Assembly (NCBI RefSeq): GCF_000797465.1
Contig: NZ_JSWG01000008.1
Location: 186,001 to 250,000, forward strand
Source of the DNA: Psychroserpens jangbogonensis
Lineage (GTDB): Bacteria; Bacteroidota; Bacteroidia; Flavobacteriales; Flavobacteriaceae
Direction of reading: 5' to 3'
DNA: 64,000 bases
Positions 58,484-64,000 of this stretch are shown here, piece after piece. Every line of letters begins with the position of its first letter. Within the stretch, counting starts at the first letter, position 1. Made by a program: the position numbers and the translations under genes. The notes beneath the pieces were generated by a model. The model was not told the DNA's origin and made no database searches. It saw nothing but the letters and a program-made list of their open reading frames with translations.

Positions 58484-59250
58484 TGATAGAAGTAAAAAAC
58501 TTAGAGAAATCATTTGGAGATGCACATATTTTAAAAGGCATTAGTACCACTTTTGAAAAAGGCAAAACCAGTTTGGTAATTGGGCAAAGTGGATCTGGAA
58601 AAACTGTTTTTCTAAAATGCTTATTAGGATTATTCACACCAGAATCTGGAACCATCTCTTATGATGGAAAAATATATTCTAAACTTAGTGATGATGAAAA
58701 ACGGAATTTAAGAGCAAAAATGGGAATGGTATTTCAAGGAAGTGCTCTTTTTGATTCTATGACGATTGCAGAAAATGTGATGTTTCCGTTACGAATGTTT
58801 ACAAAACAAACCAAAGACGAAATGGAAGATCGTGTCAATTTTGTGCTTAAAAGAGTAAATCTTACCGATGCTCACCACAAAATGCCAAGTGAAGCTTCTG
58901 GAGGAATGCAAAAACGTGTTGCTATTGCTAGAGCTATTGTAAATAACCCTAAGTATCTGTTCTGTGATGAACCAAATTCTGGTTTAGACCCAAAGACTGC
59001 TATGGTAATTGACAACCTAATTCAAGAGATTACAGATGAATACAATATTATAACTGTAATTAACTCTCACGATATGAATTCTGTAATGGAAATTGGTGAA
59101 AAAATCGTCTTCTTAAAAGACGGTCTCAAAGCATGGGAAGGTTCAAAAGAAAACATTTTTAAAACAGACAATAAGGTTGTAACTGATTTTGTCTATTCTT
59201 CCGAATTATTTAAAAAAGTACGTAAGATGTACATCGAAGAAAACGAGTAA
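58483..59250 (+). CDS. ABC transporter ATP-binding protein MlaF-type
   Basis: A 255-residue ABC ATPase, partner of the preceding permease. The start at 58483 fits the family (MIEVKNLEKSFGDAHILKG). It has the Walker A GQSGSGKTVF, the Q-loop VFQGSALFDSMT, the signature SGGMQKRVAIARAI, Walker B YLFCDEPNSGLDP and the H-loop SHDMNSV. The Ala-Ser-Gly-Gly start and the DSMTIAENVMFPLRMF stretch are typical of MlaF. It powers phospholipid transport. It overlaps mlaE by one base and ends right against the convergent DUF389 gene. A membrane-anchored MCE protein is expected elsewhere. Confidence 0.95.
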   Translation: MIEVKNLEKSFGDAHILKGISTTFEKGKTSLVIGQSGSGKTVFLKCLLGLFTPESGTISYDGKIYSKLSDDEKRNLRAKMGMVFQGSALFDSMTIAENVMFPLRMFTKQTKDEMEDRVNFVLKRVNLTDAHHKMPSEASGGMQKRVAIARAIVNNPKYLFCDEPNSGLDPKTAMVIDNLIQEITDEYNIITVINSHDMNSVMEIGEKIVFLKDGLKAWEGSKENIFKTDNKVVTDFVYSSELFKKVRKMYIEENE

Positions 59251-60726
59251 CTAGTTTCTTCTAATTAAAACAGTATCTACCTTAAGCTCTTCTTTTAGCC
59301 ATTTTTGCAAAGCTCTTTCTCGAACTAGAACAATACTATCTTCAATAGAAACTTTCCATCTCACATTAGCTACTGTAACCGTATCGATATTTATAAAATC
59401 TTTAGATTCTAGCATTTTTGAATATCCAAAAAATTCCAAATCATTAAATCGAACCTTAGCATCACGAGATAAATTGGTAAAGGATACCGCATTAACCGTT
59501 GAGTTCTTCGATTCTATCTGTTTATTTAAATTGGTAATACTAGCTTTAAGATCTTCAACTTGATTTTGAAGTCCAGTAATGATTAAATCTTTTTGATCTA
59601 AATCTCTTATTGCTCTATCATAAGCGTCCACTACCTTATCAAAGCCTCTATTCTTGTTACCTTTAATATCTAATTCAAAGTCTTTAATTTCGTCGTAATT
59701 CTTTATTTCATTATTTAAATCGGCAATCGTAGCGTCTGATACTTCGCCATTAAAATACAATGCAATGGTTTTCTCTTCCCAGTTTGGTGTACCATTTTGA
59801 AACCAAAGTTCACGGTTAGATTGCACCTCATCAACAATAAAACTATTATAGTCATTTTCTAATCCACTATTTTTAAGAACTCTTAAAAACGTTATCGTAG
59901 GATAAATCATTACGAGTACTGCAACTAAAGCAGCAAATCTGGCTATCCTTCTTCTCTTAGCCGAGTTTGCATATTTAAGCATTGGGAATCTTAATACTTT
60001 TAAAACTATAAATGTTGCCAAAGCAATAAATATGGTATTAATAGTAAATAAATTCATGGCTCCCCAAAAATAGGCCCAATTACCATCAGCCAAGCCATAA
60101 CCTGCTGTACACAATGGTGGCATTAAAGCAGTAGCAATTGCTACTCCAAAAATCACGGATGCAATAGTTCCTTTTTTAGTACGTGCAATAATTAAAGCTA
60201 GACCACCAAAAAATGCAATTAATACATCTCGTATATCTGGTTTCACTCTACCTAAAAGCTCTGAAGTTTCTTGATTTCCTAGCGGGAAAAATTTGAAGAA
60301 CAAAAATGCCGTTAATAAACTTAAAACGATCATTGTAGTCAAATTGATAAGCGAACGTCTCAACGTATCAATATCATTTATTGCTATTGCCATTCCAATC
60401 CCAAGAATTGGACCCATTAATGGAGAAATTAACATGGCACCAATAACTACTGCAGTAGAATTTGCATTCAAACCTACCGAAGCAACCATTATTGAACAAA
60501 CTAAAATCCAAGCCGTTGCACCTTTAAATGAAACATCTCCTTTTATTGCAGTAATTGTTGCATCTCGGTCTGTATCATCTCTAAAATCTAAAAGCTCGGT
60601 CAAGAATTTTTTTGTACTCTCCCACAAACCTTTAGCATCTTGCTTAACCGCTTCTTTAGATTGCTCTACTGCTGCATCTTTTTTAATTTCTTCTTCTGAG
60701 AAATCGAATTTACTCTCTTCACTCAT
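59251..60726 (-). CDS. DUF389/TIGR00341 family membrane protein
   Basis: A 491-residue membrane protein with the DUF389 core (about residues 60-260): AWILVCSIMVASVGLNANSTAVVIGAMLISPLMGPILGIGMAIAINDIDTL, then LFFKFFPLG, IRDVLIAFFGGLALIIARTKKGTIASVIFGVAIATALMPPLCTAGYGLADGNW and a last helix. The C-terminal part (about 280-491) is soluble and includes a coiled coil (DQKDLIITGLQNQVEDLKASITNLNKQI) and a beta end. The function is not settled; some members are thought to be transporter-like. It is co-transcribed after the SprT-like and guanylyltransferase genes (three-base gap). Confidence 0.87.
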   Translation of the reverse strand: MSEESKFDFSEEEIKKDAAVEQSKEAVKQDAKGLWESTKKFLTELLDFRDDTDRDATITAIKGDVSFKGATAWILVCSIMVASVGLNANSTAVVIGAMLISPLMGPILGIGMAIAINDIDTLRRSLINLTTMIVLSLLTAFLFFKFFPLGNQETSELLGRVKPDIRDVLIAFFGGLALIIARTKKGTIASVIFGVAIATALMPPLCTAGYGLADGNWAYFWGAMNLFTINTIFIALATFIVLKVLRFPMLKYANSAKRRRIARFAALVAVLVMIYPTITFLRVLKNSGLENDYNSFIVDEVQSNRELWFQNGTPNWEEKTIALYFNGEVSDATIADLNNEIKNYDEIKDFELDIKGNKNRGFDKVVDAYDRAIRDLDQKDLIITGLQNQVEDLKASITNLNKQIESKNSTVNAVSFTNLSRDAKVRFNDLEFFGYSKMLESKDFINIDTVTVANVRWKVSIEDSIVLVRERALQKWLKEELKVDTVLIRRN

Positions 60727-60729
60727 ATA

Positions 60730-61809
60730 TTATCCGTAATATTCTCCAAATTTATCTTTCACTTTTTGGAGTACTTTTTTAATATCTTGTTCCTTTGTCT
60801 TTGGAAAGATAAGCAAAACTTCGTCTTTATCTACAATAATGTAATCCTGTAAACCATCAACAACAACAATTTTATCGCCTTTGGTGCGAATCATATTACC
60901 TGAAGCATCCTCTGTCAATGTTCTAGAATTAACGACAGCATTGTTGTTTTCATCCTTATCCAATTTATCATAAAGGCTTCCCCAAGTTCCTAAATCGTTC
61001 CAATCAAAAGTTGCTGGCAATACAAACACATTTTTAGAGAATTCCATAATAGCATAATCCACTGATATATTTTCAGCTTTGCCATAATTATCTCTGATAA
61101 AGTCATCTTCAAAATCTGTATTGTAAACCTCTATTCCTTTTTCAAAGAGTTGATATAGATTGGGTTGATTTTTCTTATAGGCGTTAACTACACTAGACAC
61201 ACTCCACATAAAAATACCTGCATTCCATAAAAAATTGCCTTGAGCTATGAATTCTTTAGCCGTTTCATAATCTGGTTTTTCACGAAATTGATTTACAGCT
61301 TTGATATCATCATTAGAAGACGAATTATACTCGATATAACCATATCCTGTATTTGGGAAAGTTGGCTGAATCCCTAAGGTCATAAGGGCATCATTTTTAG
61401 TACAGAAATCAAAAGCTTGCTGAACATTATCAGTAAAAGCCGCTTCATCTTCAATCCAATGGTCACTCGGAGCAACAATCATAACTGCATCTTCATTCTC
61501 TTTTTGAATTTTTAATGCAGCATATAATATACAAGGTGCAGTATTACGCATTGCTGGTTCTAACACTACTTGACGTTTTGTAACTTCAGGCAATTGTTCA
61601 AACACTAAATCATTATAACGTTCATTGGTTAAAATGAAGATGTTCTCTTTCGGAATTAAATTAGCAAGTCGATTAAATGTTTTCTGAATTAGTGTATCAC
61701 CAGTTCCAAGCATATCGTGAAATTGCTTTGGAAAATCTTGTGTACTTACAGGCCAAAACCTTGACCCTACTCCTCCAGCCATTAGTATGGCGTAATAATT
61801 TTTATTCAT
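60730..61809 (-). CDS. manC: Mannose-1-phosphate guanylyltransferase
   Basis: A 359-residue sugar nucleotidyltransferase that makes GDP-mannose from mannose-1-phosphate and GTP. The N-terminal ILMAGGVGSRFWPVSTQDFPKQFHDMLG is the family signature, followed by PAMRNTAPCILYAALKI, APSDHWIEDEAAF with the metal Asp, GYGYIEYN, KPDYETAKEFIAQGNFLWNAGIFMW and DWNDLGTWGSLYD. No isomerase domain is fused, so this is the short one-function type. GDP-mannose feeds capsule, LPS or glycoprotein sugars. It lies one base after the SprT-like gene and three bases before DUF389. Confidence 0.94.
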   Translation of the reverse strand: MNKNYYAILMAGGVGSRFWPVSTQDFPKQFHDMLGTGDTLIQKTFNRLANLIPKENIFILTNERYNDLVFEQLPEVTKRQVVLEPAMRNTAPCILYAALKIQKENEDAVMIVAPSDHWIEDEAAFTDNVQQAFDFCTKNDALMTLGIQPTFPNTGYGYIEYNSSSNDDIKAVNQFREKPDYETAKEFIAQGNFLWNAGIFMWSVSSVVNAYKKNQPNLYQLFEKGIEVYNTDFEDDFIRDNYGKAENISVDYAIMEFSKNVFVLPATFDWNDLGTWGSLYDKLDKDENNNAVVNSRTLTEDASGNMIRTKGDKIVVVDGLQDYIIVDKDEVLLIFPKTKEQDIKKVLQKVKDKFGEYYG

Positions 61810-61810
61810 C

Positions 61811-62410
61811 TTAATTTTTTAATAATTCAACCTCAGCATTGGAATTAAACAAATATAATTTACCTGTATTAATCTCTATACATTCGTATCTAGTTCGTCG
61901 TTTTGCACCTGTCTTAAATATGCGACCATTGTCTAATTTAAATGTGCTATGCAAAGGTAATTCAAATATAAAGGTTTTATCGTTCGGAGCGTCGAATTGC
62001 TTTAATGCATAGGCGAGTTGAACGTCTGTATCGCTAGACGCTTTTGGATTTTTAAAATGTCTGGCTAGCAATGGCAATATATTCTCAGGAAAGATTCCGG
62101 GATTCATAAATGGCAACATTAAATGTTGAAACGTTCGTTTCCATTCAATTCCATGAGGCTTAATGAGCCTACCATAATTATTATAGGCTTCAAAATGTGC
62201 TATTTCATGAATCAAGGTTATTAAAAATCTATACGTGTTTAAATTAGAATTTACTGTGATTTGGTGTCTTCCATTAGGCAAACTTTTATAATCTCCATGC
62301 CTAGTTTTCCGCTCTTTCTTAATCTTTACAACAAGACTATCATGTTTTAGTAATTCTAAAACCTGAGGTACTGCTTTTATAGGAATATATGCTTGGAGTG
62401 TGTCTTGCAT
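61811..62410 (-). CDS. SprT-like zinc metalloprotein
   Basis: A 199-residue SprT-like domain protein. It has the zinc-site helix LITLIHEIAHFEAY (His68-Glu69-Ile-Ala-His72) and the following GIEWKRTFQHLM with a candidate third ligand. The C-terminal part (RTRYECIEINTGKLYLF) resembles a small zinc-ribbon remnant but with few Cys. SprT-like proteins in eukaryotes cut DNA-protein crosslinks; bacterial members are poorly known. It is the first gene of the sprT-manC-DUF389 group on the minus strand, one base from manC. Enzymatic activity is inferred only from the HExxH motif. Confidence 0.85.
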   Translation of the reverse strand: MQDTLQAYIPIKAVPQVLELLKHDSLVVKIKKERKTRHGDYKSLPNGRHQITVNSNLNTYRFLITLIHEIAHFEAYNNYGRLIKPHGIEWKRTFQHLMLPFMNPGIFPENILPLLARHFKNPKASSDTDVQLAYALKQFDAPNDKTFIFELPLHSTFKLDNGRIFKTGAKRRTRYECIEINTGKLYLFNSNAEVELLKN

Positions 62411-62478
62411 GGAGTAAAAGTAAATGAATTATTTGAAGATAAAACAGAGTGGTTTCTTAAAAATGTAATAAAGTTGTT

Positions 62479-64000
62479 TTAATTTTTAAAAAGTAACATC
62501 GTAGAATTTCCATTAACATTCAAAATGTATAAACCTTCAGATGTATCTTGTGGAAACTGAAGTTTTGTTCTTCTACTGAATTCGTTAAAATCTACATCAA
62601 GGATTGCAATTTGTCGACCTCTTATATCAAATAAACTAAACGAATCTAGAGCATTTGTTCTAGTAATAATAACTTCAAAATTCACGACTGGATTTGGGAA
62701 TACAATTTGACTCTCGTCTTGAACACTATCGATTTCACCATTAAAGTATGGCACTGCGAAATCAAATGCATCAAGACCTACTTTTTCACCAATGATTCTT
62801 CCTGGAAGGTCATCTGCTGGTGGATGAATTCCTCCCCAAATTCTAGACAAACTTGTTTGATCTGAGGCATCTCTATAAGTTGCCCATTGCAAAGTAACAT
62901 CAACAGAAGGTCCTTCTTCAAAGACTAAAAATTCATTTTGCTTTGCTACAAATTCTCCAATTCCACCAGGGAAAAATTCGTTACCAGTAAATTTAGTAAG
63001 CACTTCAGCAGCAGCACGTGAATAGGTAGAATGACCAGAAACAAAACCTGCAAAAGGAGGAGTCACAAATGTTGGGCGTTGGTAAGGCCACCAATTTTCG
63101 GCTAAGATCCATCCTACACCTGCTTCATCTGTTTCTTCATCTTCAATAAAACCTGGACCTCTCCATGTATATAATTTAATCTTATCTAAATGCTGATTAT
63201 CACTTCCTACCAATGGATCTCCAGTATTAACAACGTCAACGTAACCATCTACTAACGGAATTCCTCCAATATTATAATTAGGTAATGTCTCATCTGTACT
63301 TTGGCCTAAAAGCGCCATAAATCTTATTGCTGAAATTGGTCTCACATAGTCATACCAACCTTTTATACTCCATGACGAGATAGCTGCATCATGCATTGTT
63401 CCTCCTAAAATAAAATACGATTTAACATCCCATTCTAAATCCTCTAAAACCTCTCCTTCTCCCTGAAATCTTTTTTCTAATAATGGATGTTCATTTACAT
63501 AATTTAAAATCGTAAACCAATGTCCTGGAGGAGTTTCAGAATCTGGACCATCTGCCCAGAACTCTGCTAAAACTCTAGAATAATCTCCTCTTGGAACTAT
63601 ATTGGGCGCGTACGATTGACCTGTAACTGGATTTTGAGAATGACCAGTTCCAATATCGCCTCCTTCAAAAACATTATAGAAATTAGGATAATCTTCATAT
63701 TCGGAAGGAAACGCATCAATATTTGTATTACCAATAGCTCCAGGAGAAATATCCCAAAACACACTATCGTTAGGATCAAGGTGCGAGCCCCAAATAGACA
63801 CCATTGAAAAACCTAACTTATATGCATCACTTGACGTATTGTTTTCAGTTAAGCTCAAATTAGGTGGAGCACTTGGATCATTATATACTTTGTAAGCATC
63901 TCCATCTCTCTCATAAGTGGTGCTTTCTCCTTCGGTCATAGCAAAAGGTAAAACGTTACCCCATTCTGGACTTAAAAAATCTATCGTAGACCCAGAGATA
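62479..64000 (-). CDS. Vanadium-dependent haloperoxidase/PAP2-type secreted enzyme, partial
   Basis: The frame runs off the right edge: codons encoding ISGSTIDFLSPEWGNVLPFA precede the ATG at 63939, so the start lies outside the window. The visible 507 residues include FAGFVSGHSTYSRAAAEVLTKF and SLSRIWGGIHPPADDLPGRIIGEKVG, with the Ser-Gly-His and Gly-Ile-His motifs of the vanadate/phosphate site shared by vanadium haloperoxidases and PAP2 phosphatases. The last 80 residues (NPVVNFEVIITR, SFSLFDIRGRQIAILDV, LYILNVNGNSTML) form a type A sorting domain of the type IX secretion system. So it is exported to the outer surface or medium. Halide use versus phosphatase activity cannot be told from sequence. 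Confidence 0.85.
   Translation of the reverse strand, partial: ISGSTIDFLSPEWGNVLPFAMTEGESTTYERDGDAYKVYNDPSAPPNLSLTENNTSSDAYKLGFSMVSIWGSHLDPNDSVFWDISPGAIGNTNIDAFPSEYEDYPNFYNVFEGGDIGTGHSQNPVTGQSYAPNIVPRGDYSRVLAEFWADGPDSETPPGHWFTILNYVNEHPLLEKRFQGEGEVLEDLEWDVKSYFILGGTMHDAAISSWSIKGWYDYVRPISAIRFMALLGQSTDETLPNYNIGGIPLVDGYVDVVNTGDPLVGSDNQHLDKIKLYTWRGPGFIEDEETDEAGVGWILAENWWPYQRPTFVTPPFAGFVSGHSTYSRAAAEVLTKFTGNEFFPGGIGEFVAKQNEFLVFEEGPSVDVTLQWATYRDASDQTSLSRIWGGIHPPADDLPGRIIGEKVGLDAFDFAVPYFNGEIDSVQDESQIVFPNPVVNFEVIITRTNALDSFSLFDIRGRQIAILDVDFNEFSRRTKLQFPQDTSEGLYILNVNGNSTMLLFKN

Noticed and set aside
60293-60739. 148-codon plus-strand frame opposite the DUF389 gene
   Set aside because: Entirely antisense to a conserved membrane protein and compositionally a mirror of it.
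1-64000. tRNA, rRNA and CRISPR arrays
   Set aside because: No GC-rich cloverleaf-like segments, rRNA stretches or regularly spaced direct repeats were noticed on either strand. A tRNA or CRISPR search program would confirm.
1-64000. Insertion sequences or prophage genes
   Set aside because: No transposase, integrase or structural phage protein was recognised; all large frames belong to chromosomal families.

Overview
The window comes from an AT-rich chromosome of a member of the Bacteroidota, most probably a marine member of the Flavobacteriaceae. The supporting signs are a C-terminal type IX secretion sorting domain on a secreted enzyme, promoters with the Bacteroidota -7 element TAnnTTTG (and, in the best case, TTTG 19 bases upstream), no clear Shine-Dalgarno sequences, lipoproteins with SSDDD after the lipobox Cys, a PafA-type phosphatase, an HPRT-adenylate kinase fusion, a GSCFA protein and a DUF4136 lipoprotein. 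No rRNA, tRNA, CRISPR array, insertion sequence or phage gene was seen. This looks like ordinary chromosomal backbone with several small regulated cassettes.

Region by region: 1-1360 is the C-terminal part of the chaperone HtpG. 1436-5082 is a compact sulfur cassette (FadL-like outer-membrane channel, sulfide:quinone oxidoreductase, TusE/DsrC-like carrier, DsrE2-like protein) behind three stacked palindromes. 5161-7661 holds two regulator-plus-enzyme pairs (VOC protein with a WYL regulator; TetR regulator with an AhpD-like protein), with operator-like repeats. 7827-12355 is a conserved unknown gene followed by pyruvate carboxylase. 12365-16142 carries a decayed serine hydrolase, a Crp/Fnr regulator, a candidate small RNA, an intact serine hydrolase, a DinB-like protein and a 52-residue membrane protein. 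16161-20936 holds housekeeping genes (UDG-like, yaaA, rluD, PASTA protein, ddl, coaD). 20929-26757 is a minus-strand signalling locus: a lipoprotein, a frameshifted secreted-protein gene, two paralogous TPR histidine kinases and one NarL/LuxR response regulator. The same 18-base palindrome stands before the lipoprotein and before the response regulator.

26844-39833 has a GSCFA protein, a TPR protein, a 2042-residue alpha-2-macroglobulin with a thioester motif, a DoxX protein, a secreted DinB-like protein, a DUF4136 lipoprotein, a potassium-channel-like protein, obgE and the HPRT-adenylate kinase fusion. 39977-43862 has purK, purE and an M3 metallopeptidase. 43913-47106 is a GbsR/MarR-regulated cassette (two small membrane proteins, a methyltransferase, a TIGR01777 epimerase) with a perfect 28-base palindrome at the regulator promoter and a related site before the cassette. 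It is followed by an ECF sigma factor and its zinc-type anti-sigma. 47938-55148 holds a UbiA-like membrane protein, gcvP, a KAS III-like enzyme, proC, a methyltransferase and a glycosyltransferase. 55145-64000 holds a nuclease, pafA, the mlaE/mlaF transporter pair, a DUF389 protein, a mannose-1-phosphate guanylyltransferase, a SprT-like protein and a partial vanadium-haloperoxidase-type enzyme.

The most notable unexplained structure is regulatory. Five small loci each carry well-formed inverted or direct repeats placed like operators on recognisable promoters. The clearest are the response-regulator palindrome (one copy inside the last codons of a kinase gene), the GbsR palindromes, the twin TetR sites and the FNR-like pair before the sulfur cassette.
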